Source: Lachnospiraceae bacterium (lineage in GTDB: Bacteria > Bacillota_A > Clostridia > Lachnospirales > Lachnospiraceae). Taken from it: DNA of 38,709 nt. Location of the stretch: assembly GCA_017621115.1 (NCBI GenBank), contig JAGATU010000103.1, positions 1 through 38,709 of the forward strand, read 5' to 3'. A program made the position numbers and the translations under genes. This document shows positions 27,124 to 35,417 of this stretch, in pieces. Numbering within the stretch: the first letter of the stretch is position 1; the number at the start of each line of letters is the position of its first letter. Below the pieces are notes generated by a model. That model worked only from the letters and a program-made list of their open reading frames with translations. It did not search any database and was not told the DNA's origin.

Positions 27124-27164
27124 AGTCTATTCTCACCTTTCAAATATTTGACCAAACGCACTCG

Positions 27165-28220
27165 TCACTTACCATATACTATATATCTGTCTCTATTTTC
27201 GTTTACTTCAATGTAAACATCGCAAAACGCTTTGTAACTATCATTCCATGATTCATAACCGTCTTCATCACGCTTATCAGGCAAAGCATATCTATTAATA
27301 ATATATTCTCCCAATGCCTCAGAACATTTCTTAGCTCCCAATATATTCGAATGTCCACCGTCCAGATATTCTGTCGTACAATCGTAATCTACAACGTCAT
27401 GAACATTCAAATACTGAAAACCTTCCTGCTCAATAATATCCTTCATGTAGTTCATCTGTGCATAATATTCCTCCTTAAAAGTACAGGGCGCAACCACAAA
27501 CAATGCATCCTGTTTGTTTTCTTTCAAGAAAGAAAACAAATCCCTGAGTATAGTTTCCTGCTCTACCGGAATAGGTATAATATCTTCTGTCTTATGATAG
27601 GTGTCATACTCAGGATTATGACACAATATCTCTTCCGGATGTTCAAACCCCTTATGCAAATCTGCTTTTCTGTAAGTAACCTTTTGCAATTCCTTAATAT
27701 CAAAAAACATTCCCCAGTTAGAATGATATTTGATTATATCAAAATAATAAGACAATTTATCGTCAAACCCCTCTACTCCGTCCGTGAGTGCTGACACCGC
27801 TTTAATACGGTGTTGTGAGTAACGCATATTATCAACTACTTCTCTAATATGTGGTTCGTCCTGTGCGAGAACTTCATCCTCATAGGTAAACATGCGTAGT
27901 TCAACAACAATAAGTTCCGGGGTCTGAGTCTTATATGCTTCTTCTAACAAATACCTTATCGCCTTCGGTCTCTGGGTATTAGAAGATAGTGGGTAGGACG
28001 TAAAACCATATTCTCCCCACATGTACCCAGGCGAAAAAGAAGTAGCAACCGTACTGCCACCAAACATCATGACATCAATACTATTCTTTTTTTCCGCATA
28101 AAATCCAGCAAACCTGTCCTTTACATCCCCATTTGTCCTTACAATATAGGACACTCCCGTTAAAAGAAGCACAAAAATCAATATGAAACTAAGCGCTTTA
28201 CATGCTTCTTTGCGGTTCAT
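27165..28220 (-). CDS. Membrane-anchored SGNH-like protein (DltD/AlgJ-type partner of MBOAT)
   Basis: The protein is 351 aa from ATG 28220, with AGAGG 5-6 nt upstream; an in-frame TTG at 28235 is disfavoured. Residues 9-27 form one signal-anchor helix. The SGNH-like domain outside has MMFGGSTVA (S56) and the late YLDGGHSN (D287, H290), which form a plausible Ser-Asp-His set. It is like DltD and AlgJ/AlgX, which act with an MBOAT protein in transfer to the glycan. The gene is more AT-rich than its neighbours (18 of 60 at 27721-27780 against 27 of 60 in the FkbH gene at 28921-28980). It begins one nt after the FkbH stop. Confidence 0.83.
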   Translation of the reverse strand: MNRKEACKALSFILIFVLLLTGVSYIVRTNGDVKDRFAGFYAEKKNSIDVMMFGGSTVATSFSPGYMWGEYGFTSYPLSSNTQRPKAIRYLLEEAYKTQTPELIVVELRMFTYEDEVLAQDEPHIREVVDNMRYSQHRIKAVSALTDGVEGFDDKLSYYFDIIKYHSNWGMFFDIKELQKVTYRKADLHKGFEHPEEILCHNPEYDTYHKTEDIIPIPVEQETILRDLFSFLKENKQDALFVVAPCTFKEEYYAQMNYMKDIIEQEGFQYLNVHDVVDYDCTTEYLDGGHSNILGAKKCSEALGEYIINRYALPDKRDEDGYESWNDSYKAFCDVYIEVNENRDRYIVYGK

Positions 28221-28221
28221 C

Positions 28222-30000
28222 TTAACCTCTTTCAATCACTTCATTTTTGTATGGATATTCTGCAGGGATCTCATATTTCCAAGTTGTATTACCCTGCTCA
28301 TCTTCCTGCGTTTTGGTAAAATCCTGTAAGGAATAGAATTCTCTTACCATGGCATTTTTGGCCGTTGGATAATAATATCCGTAAATAGAATCAATGCCTT
28401 GCTCCTTGCACTTTTCAACCAAAGTATCCATCATAGCAAATTCCATATCACGCTTTAACACACGGCAACTCATAAGCCACAAGCGGATGTGAAGAGTATT
28501 GCCTTCCTTCTCTCCGATTACAACGGATACCACACCGTTGTCGCCGAATTTATCCTCTAATTTACCGTATAGGGTAATAAACTTCTCATCCTGTGCAATC
28601 GCTTCTATTTCACTCTGCGAATAGCGCTTCGTTGTTAGATTAAACTGATTGCTTTTATTTGTCAACTGAGCAATTCTTGCCATATACATGGCTTCAAAAG
28701 GCGCAATTACTGCCTTCATCTGCAGGGACTTCAAATATTCCTTATAATCCCCAAAGGACTGCTCCTGCTGCTTACGCATCACATTGGCCTTGTACATCTC
28801 ATTACGGTTGCGATCATCCTCGGAAAGCTTGGTTACTTCAAAGAATCCGCTGTGGTCCAGAACGCGGATATATTCTTCCGGATTACCAATTTCCGGGACT
28901 GCCGTTCCCACAACCTGCTGCCTGATAATCTCTCTTTCTGCCGGATTATCATCCACAAAAACCAGCGAATCCGGCAGTATATTGAGTTCTGATGCAATAT
29001 CCACAAGATTCTTACTCTTAGGATCCCAGTTAGCTTTAATTATGATAAAATCATCCGGCTTTAACGCTCCGTCCGGATGCTGCAAGCCTGCCAATGCATT
29101 TTCTTCTTCGTTCTTAGAGTTAACATTCAGCATAACGCCAAGCTGTTTCTGCATTTTAATATAATTCTGGAACTCAGAATATACCTGACCAAGAGATGTC
29201 TCCTGACCAATTTCCAAATTCTCCACACCATCGTCACCGACGATACCGCCCCAAAGGGTATTGTCAAGATCGAGGACCAGTGCCTTTTTATTTTTGCCAT
29301 AAATGGATTTAATAATATTGGACACGTTGAACGCCAGATTCGGAATCGCATCCAGGCAAAGCGCATATTTGTACATATGCCAAAAAAACGGGTCCGCCCA
29401 TTTATCCAATCCATAACAAGAAGAAAGATAATTAATATCATTAATATAGAAATTCTCATGCGCATCCGCATATTCATAGAATTTCTCATTCAACCGGTTC
29501 AAAAAATGAATCCTTCCATGCATATCCACTGCATCTCGATTACCCAACAGGCGGTAAAATGGCATCTCAAAATTATTCTGAACAATCGGACAGGCATAAG
29601 TCTCTCTTAACTTATCCCACATAACCTCAAAATGCTTATATGCACTGTCCTCTTTCGAAAGAACTGCTTCCTTACTGTCATTCAAATCGGGATAATCCGT
29701 TATATTACGGTTGCTTGTATGGATATAAATCACATCCGGAGCAAATTCCATAAGTTCCGGATTATCAAACATCGCATCCTGCCAATACATTGCGTATTCG
29801 GATTCGTAAAAAAGCGGCTCAATTCCCTGTTCCAGCAAAAACAATTCCAGCACACGAATAATATCATGTGTCGTGCTGCCACCCAGAACCGCAATCTTTT
29901 TGACAATACGCTTGTCCTCTGATGCAAGTAGTTCTTTTTTTATTCTCTTTGCTTTTTTTAAAATATATTCGTTATCAAACGGATATTGCAATTCTCTCAC
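28222..30000 (-). CDS. FkbH-like HAD-IIIC protein (putative glyceryl-ACP-forming enzyme)
   Basis: The protein is 592 aa. It has an N-terminal SGNH-like part (LGGSTTHD, S42), then a HAD domain with LVLDLDNTLWGG (D244, D246), VNSKNEE (S295), a Lys near 330 and FVDDNPAERE (D350, D351), and a C-terminal GNAT-like region from about 460 to 585. This matches FkbH-family proteins, which take the glyceryl group from 1,3-bisphosphoglycerate and load it on an ACP. The start is GTG at 30000, overlapping the GT4 stop by 4 nt (GTGA). The ACP gene lies downstream, two genes away. Glyceryl loading here is inferred; other acyl groups are possible. Confidence 0.87.
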   Translation of the reverse strand: MRELQYPFDNEYILKKAKRIKKELLASEDKRIVKKIAVLGGSTTHDIIRVLELFLLEQGIEPLFYESEYAMYWQDAMFDNPELMEFAPDVIYIHTSNRNITDYPDLNDSKEAVLSKEDSAYKHFEVMWDKLRETYACPIVQNNFEMPFYRLLGNRDAVDMHGRIHFLNRLNEKFYEYADAHENFYINDINYLSSCYGLDKWADPFFWHMYKYALCLDAIPNLAFNVSNIIKSIYGKNKKALVLDLDNTLWGGIVGDDGVENLEIGQETSLGQVYSEFQNYIKMQKQLGVMLNVNSKNEEENALAGLQHPDGALKPDDFIIIKANWDPKSKNLVDIASELNILPDSLVFVDDNPAEREIIRQQVVGTAVPEIGNPEEYIRVLDHSGFFEVTKLSEDDRNRNEMYKANVMRKQQEQSFGDYKEYLKSLQMKAVIAPFEAMYMARIAQLTNKSNQFNLTTKRYSQSEIEAIAQDEKFITLYGKLEDKFGDNGVVSVVIGEKEGNTLHIRLWLMSCRVLKRDMEFAMMDTLVEKCKEQGIDSIYGYYYPTAKNAMVREFYSLQDFTKTQEDEQGNTTWKYEIPAEYPYKNEVIERG

Positions 30001-31112
30001 TTACGTGTCACCTTTTCAAATAAATCTATATACTCCTTGGCAATATAGGAAACATCAAATTTCTCAGCTGTTCTGCGGATTCTTTCTTCATCCCAATCAC
30101 GCTTCAAACATTCTTCCATCTTCTCTGCCAATTGATTGATATCATTATATTTTACCAAATATCCATTCACATCATCAACTACTATTTCTCTCGGTCCAAT
30201 CGGACAATCATAAGAAACAATAGGAATTCCACAGCCAATGGCTTCAATCAGGCAATTGGGCATACCTTCATACTCGGACGAAAGAACAATCATATCTGCC
30301 TTTGCATAGATTTTTTCCATGTCTTTGCAGACACCCTCAAAACTAACCCACTCAGAAAGGCCTTTATCTTCTACCATTTTCTTAATAGCATCAGTCAGAT
30401 TACCGTTTCCGATTAATCGCAGGCAGGTATTAGGCATTTTCTTATACAACATAGTAAATGCTTCAACCAAATGCGGCAGATTCTTCTGTGGATCCAGCCT
30501 TCCAATAAAAACAATCTCTCTGGTGCGGTCTACTTCCCTTCTCGCAAAAGGAATACGAATCTCCATTGTCTTAGCAATCAAATCGCGACTAACCGGATTG
30601 TAAACGCGGCTTATCTGTTCTTTCTTTACCAGTTTCTTCTCTAAAAGCTGCTCTTTCATTGCATCGCACTGCGCAATGACATGCTCCATGTCTGCAAGTT
30701 GTTTCTGCGCCTTCTGCAAATAGCTTTCTACAATCGGAGACACATTATCTTCTTTTGCAAGGGAAATATTAACATTATTTAACACGCGTACTACAAGTGG
30801 TATATTAAGCAAATGCAATTTTCGCATTTTATTCAGAATAACTGCCATTTCATTGCCAAATACAAATAAAAACGGCGGTCTATATTTCTTAACATAACCA
30901 AGCATGGCCGGCGCCGCATAACGTAATCTGGACACACCTAAAGGGTGTACCTGCACGCGCGAATCCAAAAGATGCGTGTTCACATCATTTTCCAGATTCA
31001 ATACTACGATATGTACTTCATTTCCCTTATCCGCAAATTCATTGGCTAAGTTTACGCAGACTCTCTCTGCTCCGCCGATACCCATATGCGCAATAAAAAC
31101 ATGAATCTTCAT
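29997..31112 (-). CDS. Family 4 glycosyltransferase (GT-B fold)
   Basis: The protein is 371 aa. FIAHMGIGGAERVCVNLANE is the N-terminal loop. FIGRLDPQKNLPHLVEAF, SSEYEGMPNCLIEAIGCG (E-x7-E) and SYDCPIGPREIV mark the donor domain. It resembles the PglJ/EpsD-like GT4 group. The ATG at 31112 overlaps the upstream stop (ATGA), and its own stop overlaps the FkbH GTG start, so three genes are translationally linked. It should add a sugar to the repeat before acylation; donor unknown. Confidence 0.9.
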   Translation of the reverse strand: MKIHVFIAHMGIGGAERVCVNLANEFADKGNEVHIVVLNLENDVNTHLLDSRVQVHPLGVSRLRYAAPAMLGYVKKYRPPFLFVFGNEMAVILNKMRKLHLLNIPLVVRVLNNVNISLAKEDNVSPIVESYLQKAQKQLADMEHVIAQCDAMKEQLLEKKLVKKEQISRVYNPVSRDLIAKTMEIRIPFARREVDRTREIVFIGRLDPQKNLPHLVEAFTMLYKKMPNTCLRLIGNGNLTDAIKKMVEDKGLSEWVSFEGVCKDMEKIYAKADMIVLSSEYEGMPNCLIEAIGCGIPIVSYDCPIGPREIVVDDVNGYLVKYNDINQLAEKMEECLKRDWDEERIRRTAEKFDVSYIAKEYIDLFEKVTRK

Positions 31113-32245
31113 CGCATAATCTCCACATCACCTGTCAAATAGAATTGTTCGTAACATTTTACCTGATAATTAACATCGTAAAAAGTATTTAATAATGCAG
31201 AATTTTCTCCTTCGGTTATACTGCTATCTGCCTCTTCTATCATTCTTAGAAATTTCATCGCCCATGTTTTGCAGTTTTCCTGCAAGGAGAGAAATTCCAC
31301 CAGTTCCGTTGCTTTCACCTGTTTGGTAATAGAATCGGAAATCAGGCAGGGAAGTCCTGCCGCCTGTGCTTCCACAACCGTTCCCGGCATTCCTTCAAAG
31401 CGGGAAGGGAATAAGAAAGCATCAAATGCCTGATAGAATGGCGCAACCGGGTTTTTATTTCCTGCAAAAATAACTGCATTTGCAATACCCAGTTTTCTTG
31501 CCTTTGTCTCCATTTCTGTGCGTCTTGGACCGTCTCCAAGTAAAAATAAAACTGCATTCTCTTTTTGTTCTATTAATTCTGCAAATATCTCTAATAAAAA
31601 TTCATGATTCTTCGCATAATGGAATCTTCCTACATGTCCGATTACAAACTTGTTTTCCATTCCATATTCCTTGCGTATTTGTGCGCGTAACCTATCATTT
31701 GGTGCAAATTCATTAATGTCAACGGCATTCGGAATGAAAATTGTCTTTCCCTCTTCGAATCTCTTGTCTCCAAATACCGCTCTTGCCGCCAAATCCGAAC
31801 AGGCAAACATATAGTCACATTTAGAGTACAAATTCCTGCGCAAGAACTTTGTAATAAATCCTTTTATTCCTGCATCCACTCCGGCACTTCTTGCATGCGC
31901 GATTGTTATAGGAATACCCGCTCTTTTTGCCTGCGGAAGATAAATGGATGCGGTGCTTGTCATATGACCCTGCACCATGGCAAACTCATTATGTTCCGTA
32001 AAAAAATCACGGCATGCCTTTTTATATTTAAAATAGTTATATACACGAAAAGAAGGAAGGTAATAAATATTCCCTCCCATGCGTTTAATCTCCGGTTCAA
32101 AAAAACCTTCTTTTGTAGAATGGACCAGAAAATCAAACTGTATTTTTTCTCTGTCAATATGCCGGTACAAATCCATGATGCGGCTTTCCGCCCCGCCAAG
32201 ATTAGTGCTTCCCAGCACGTGTAATATACGAATCGGTTGCTCCAT
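31109..32245 (-). CDS. Family 4 glycosyltransferase (EpsF-like)
   Basis: The protein is 378 aa. RILHVLGSTNLGGAESRIMD is the N-terminal GT4 loop. HVGRFHYAKNHEFLLEIF, FLLGDGPRR, FAGNKNPVAPFYQAFD and FPSRFEGMPGTVVEAQAAG give the donor domain, with the E-x7-E motif. The overall layout fits the EpsF-like group of exopolysaccharide enzymes. It starts 2 nt after the DUF2334 stop and overlaps the next GT4 start by 4 nt. Specificity is unknown. Confidence 0.9.
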   Translation of the reverse strand: MEQPIRILHVLGSTNLGGAESRIMDLYRHIDREKIQFDFLVHSTKEGFFEPEIKRMGGNIYYLPSFRVYNYFKYKKACRDFFTEHNEFAMVQGHMTSTASIYLPQAKRAGIPITIAHARSAGVDAGIKGFITKFLRRNLYSKCDYMFACSDLAARAVFGDKRFEEGKTIFIPNAVDINEFAPNDRLRAQIRKEYGMENKFVIGHVGRFHYAKNHEFLLEIFAELIEQKENAVLFLLGDGPRRTEMETKARKLGIANAVIFAGNKNPVAPFYQAFDAFLFPSRFEGMPGTVVEAQAAGLPCLISDSITKQVKATELVEFLSLQENCKTWAMKFLRMIEEADSSITEGENSALLNTFYDVNYQVKCYEQFYLTGDVEIMR

Positions 32246-32247
32246 AA

Positions 32248-32997
32248 TTATCCCGCCTTTCGCGCACGGAGTCCCACTAATATATGCTTAAGAGTTGCCA
32301 GACCATACTCCCATATATTACCAATAAACCATCTTTTAGACGGAGATTTCTTTAATAATTCTTCATACGAAATAAATGACTTTCTATTATCTTCAAAGAT
32401 TTTCTTGCAACGTTCGAAATCCTTATCGTCCATGGTATTGGTATGGTAAACCAACGTAGTATATCCTTCGGTTTCTTTGTAACAATCGGACTGTTTTATA
32501 GCTATCGGAAGGAATACTAATCCACTTCTGACAAATGGTTTCTTACCAAATCCATCCGTCACATAAGAAAATCCATTTTTCTTTAACGCCTTTAATGTAT
32601 TTCTGTCAAAGGAGTGCGCAGGTGCCATAAAGATATCAGTTTCTATGCCCCAGTTTACAAGCTGCTCTTTTCCTTTTGCTATCATTGCATTCTGTTTTTC
32701 AAGGGGTAAACCTGCAAACTCGGAAAAGTGATTCAGCGGAAAGAGCCCTCCCTTATCCGTTGAATACAAATGCTCATATCCATGCAACGCTATGCTCCAG
32801 CCTTCGGCAAGCAAGCCCTGTAAAAATCCGGGGAAGTCCTCATGCTTTGGACCCTGCATCAGATTTTTATCCTCATTAAATGGAACTACACCTATCAAAG
32901 GTTTGATTTGATAGGTGTCCAGAATCTGTTTCATTTTATAAAATTTTTCGTAGTCCATATCGGACGTAATATCGTCCAATCGTACTGCTATTTTCAA
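32248..32997 (-). CDS. DUF2334/polysaccharide deacetylase-like protein (second of two)
   Basis: The protein is 249 aa. AVRLDDITSDM (D8, D9), LHGYEH (H72, H76) and FMAPAHSFD are metal-site-type motifs of the deacetylase fold. It is a paralog of 14323-15174 with shared PLIGVVP, FSEFAGLP and DIFMAP blocks, but is 34 aa shorter. There is no signal peptide. It follows the epimerase gene by 19 nt, so the substrate could be the aminouronic acid or a lipid-linked sugar made from it (inference). Confidence 0.83.
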   Translation of the reverse strand: MKIAVRLDDITSDMDYEKFYKMKQILDTYQIKPLIGVVPFNEDKNLMQGPKHEDFPGFLQGLLAEGWSIALHGYEHLYSTDKGGLFPLNHFSEFAGLPLEKQNAMIAKGKEQLVNWGIETDIFMAPAHSFDRNTLKALKKNGFSYVTDGFGKKPFVRSGLVFLPIAIKQSDCYKETEGYTTLVYHTNTMDDKDFERCKKIFEDNRKSFISYEELLKKSPSKRWFIGNIWEYGLATLKHILVGLRARKAG

Positions 32998-33016
32998 TCG
33001 CTACTCCTGCTCTTTC

Positions 33017-33991
33017 TTATAAATACTCTTTATACCATTCAATCGCAAGTGCAATTCCCTTTGCAAAATCATACTCAGGGTCATAACCAAGTAATTTTCT
33101 TGCTTTACTGATATCTGCATTCGAATGCTTGATATCGCCCGGTCTGTCAGGACCAAAGTTCGGTTCTACCTCTTTTCCGAGTGCTTTACAAAGATCATAA
33201 TATATATCAATTAAATATTCTCTTCCGCCATATGCTACATTGAATGCATTACCTGCCGCTTCTGAAGGAGCGAGACAAGCCTTTAAATTGGCTTCAATAA
33301 CATTATCAATATAGGTGAAGTCTCTTGACTGCTTACCGTCACCGTTAATCGTCGGAACTTCATCGTTCATAAGCTGCTTTAAAAACTTTGGAATAACTGC
33401 CGCATAAGCACCATGAGGATCCTGTCTGCGTCCGAATACGTTAAAGTAACGGAGTCCGTATGTGTCAAGACCGTACAGTTTGTGATAAAGTTTACCGTAT
33501 TCCTCATCTACTCTCTTAGTCAGGGCATACGGAGATAATAAATTACCTTCCTGGCCTTCCACCTTAGGAAGAACCGGATGGTCACCGTATACAGAAGAAC
33601 TGGACGCATAAACAAATTTCTTAACACCGTTCTGTCTTGCAGCTTCCATCATATTCAGTGTACCACGGATATTAATCTCTTCATACAAAAGAGGCATTGC
33701 AATACTTCTCGGAACACTGCCCCAAGCCGCCTGATTCAGTACATAATCCACGCCTTTGCAGGCTTCCATACAAGTATCCAAATCCCTGATATCACCCTTA
33801 ATAAAGGTATAATTCGGTCTGTCAATTAATAAGTCCACATTCTCCTGTTTACCTGTGGAAAGGTCGTCCAGGCAACGGACTGTATATCCCATATCCGTAA
33901 TGGCTTCACAGAGATTGGAACCGATAAAGCCAGCACCGCCTGTCACTAAAAATACCGAATTCTTTGGAAATTCCAAATGTTTATAACCCAT
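33017..33991 (-). CDS. UDP-N-acetylhexosamine(-uronate) 4-epimerase, WbpP/TviC-like
   Basis: The protein is 324 aa, an extended SDR. TGGAGFIG (17-24) binds NAD. ASSSSVYGDHPVLPKVE and SPYALTK (Y155, K159) form the active site, and LRYFNVFGRRQDPHGAYAAVIP follows. The GSVPRSI block and the GDHP.LPKVE block are characteristic of the WbpP/TviC group acting on UDP-GlcNAc/GalNAc or their uronates, rather than plain GalE. It lies 46 nt after the dehydrogenase, as in Vi-antigen and WbpO/WbpP-type pairs. The likely product of the pair is UDP-GalNAcA. Confidence 0.9.
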   Translation of the reverse strand: MGYKHLEFPKNSVFLVTGGAGFIGSNLCEAITDMGYTVRCLDDLSTGKQENVDLLIDRPNYTFIKGDIRDLDTCMEACKGVDYVLNQAAWGSVPRSIAMPLLYEEINIRGTLNMMEAARQNGVKKFVYASSSSVYGDHPVLPKVEGQEGNLLSPYALTKRVDEEYGKLYHKLYGLDTYGLRYFNVFGRRQDPHGAYAAVIPKFLKQLMNDEVPTINGDGKQSRDFTYIDNVIEANLKACLAPSEAAGNAFNVAYGGREYLIDIYYDLCKALGKEVEPNFGPDRPGDIKHSNADISKARKLLGYDPEYDFAKGIALAIEWYKEYL

Positions 33992-34037
33992 CTTAACTGC
34001 TTCCTTTCCCGTCCCTAATCACCCAGGGAACTGCTGC

Positions 34038-35351
34038 CTACAATCTCCAGTAAGCAAAATCTTTCTCATACTCTTTACGGTTAAGAATACCTTTAATATC
34101 TGCCAAAACCTTAACTTCATTATTCGGATTAAAGAAACCTTTAATATCATCCTTAGTTAACTTCATAAACTCATCATGGGCAACTGCAATGATAACCGCA
34201 TCCATATCCTTAATATCATCCATGGTACCGAATGTGATGCCATAAAGTCTCTTGGCTTCTGCCGCATCCGCAGTCGTATCCACTACAACCGGTGTGATAC
34301 CATATTCGCCAAGTTCTTTATAAATGTCGATAATCTTAGTATTACGGGTATCCGGGCAATTTTCTTTAAACGTAAATCCTAAAATTGCAACCCTTGCATT
34401 TTTGATTGCAAGGTCTGCGGAAATCATATTCTTAACGATGCTTTCTGCCACATATTTACCCATGTCATCGTTAATACGACGACCGGAAAGGATAATCTGT
34501 GAATGATATCCTAACTGCTCTGCCTTATAAGTAAGATAATATGGATCTACACCGATACAATGTCCGCCAACAAGACCCGGGAAGAACTTAAGGAAGTTCC
34601 ACTTTGTACCTGCTGCCTCCAATACTGCCTTGGTATCAATTCCCATCTTGTTAAAAATAATGGACAACTCATTCATAAACGCGATGTTAATATCACGCTG
34701 GCTGTTCTCGATAACTTTTGCCGCTTCCGCTACTTTAATAGATTCTGCACGGTGAACCCCTGCTTCTACAACAAGCTCATACACCTTTGCCACTTCATCC
34801 AAAGTCTCTTCATCCATACCGGATACAATTTTGGTAATGGTCTCTAATCTATGCACTTTATCGCCCGGATTAATTCTTTCCGGTGAATAACCAATCTTAA
34901 AGTCTACGCCACACTTAAGTCCGGATTCTTTTTCAAGAATCGGTACGCAGATATCTTCTGTTACACCGGGATATACTGTAGATTCAAATACAACGATAGA
35001 ACCTTTTGTAAGGTTACGTCCCAAAATTCTACTGGCACCTTCTACCGGTGTTAAATCCGGTGTGTGATCATCGTTTACCGGTGTCGGAACCGCTACGATG
35101 TGGAATTTGGCTTCCTTTAATTTATTTTCATCTGATGTAAATTCAACGGTAGTATTCTTAATTACTTCATTACCAACTTCATTGGTTGGGTCGATGCCGG
35201 ACTGATATAATTTAATCTTCTCAGCGTTTAAATCATATCCCACTACCTTTACTTTTCTTGCAAAAGCAACAGCAATCGGCATACCTACATATCCAAGTCC
35301 CACGAGGGAAATCTTCTCTTCACCTTTAACAATCTTTTCGTATAAACTCAT
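34038..35351 (-). CDS. UDP-N-acetylhexosamine 6-dehydrogenase, TviB/WbpO-like
   Basis: The protein is 437 aa. LVGLGYVGMPIAVAF (residues 16-30) is the NAD-binding loop. STVYPGVTED, GYSPERINPGD and VGGHCIGVDPYYLT (Cys265, catalytic) are standard for UDP-sugar dehydrogenases that make an aminouronic acid. It oxidises C6 of UDP-GlcNAc or UDP-GalNAc in two NAD-dependent steps. A predicted promoter with an inverted repeat lies in the 66-nt gap upstream, so this gene may begin a sub-operon. UDP-ManNAc dehydrogenase is the closest alternative, but the epimerase next door favours GlcNAc/GalNAc. Confidence 0.92.
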   Translation of the reverse strand: MSLYEKIVKGEEKISLVGLGYVGMPIAVAFARKVKVVGYDLNAEKIKLYQSGIDPTNEVGNEVIKNTTVEFTSDENKLKEAKFHIVAVPTPVNDDHTPDLTPVEGASRILGRNLTKGSIVVFESTVYPGVTEDICVPILEKESGLKCGVDFKIGYSPERINPGDKVHRLETITKIVSGMDEETLDEVAKVYELVVEAGVHRAESIKVAEAAKVIENSQRDINIAFMNELSIIFNKMGIDTKAVLEAAGTKWNFLKFFPGLVGGHCIGVDPYYLTYKAEQLGYHSQIILSGRRINDDMGKYVAESIVKNMISADLAIKNARVAILGFTFKENCPDTRNTKIIDIYKELGEYGITPVVVDTTADAAEAKRLYGITFGTMDDIKDMDAVIIAVAHDEFMKLTKDDIKGFFNPNNEVKVLADIKGILNRKEYEKDFAYWRL

Positions 35352-35382
35352 AAAATAGCCCTTCTTTCTGAATTTCAGACAT

Positions 35383-35412
35383 AGTATATCACATTCACAG
35401 ACAGTCTGTCCA
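35383..35412 (-). promoter_or_regulatory. Predicted sigma-A promoter upstream of the dehydrogenase gene
   Basis: On the minus strand, TGGACA (35407-35412) is followed by an 18-nt spacer and TATACT (35383-35388), with TGA before the -10, the extended form. Each hexamer matches consensus at five of six bases. It lies 31 nt before the ATG at 35351. A perfect dyad ACAGAC-A-GTCTGT (35397-35409) overlaps the spacer and the edge of the -35 and could be a regulator site. Confidence 0.6.
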
Positions 35413-35417
35413 AAATA

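Noticed and set aside
27140..27151. Perfect 12-nt palindrome TCAAATATTTGA upstream of the ACP gene
   Set aside because: About nine such palindromes are expected by chance in a window this size, and no promoter elements surround it.
29077..29610. Plus-strand open frame of 177 codons opposite the FkbH-like gene
   Set aside because: It is opposite conserved HAD motifs and shows no family signature or good ribosome site.
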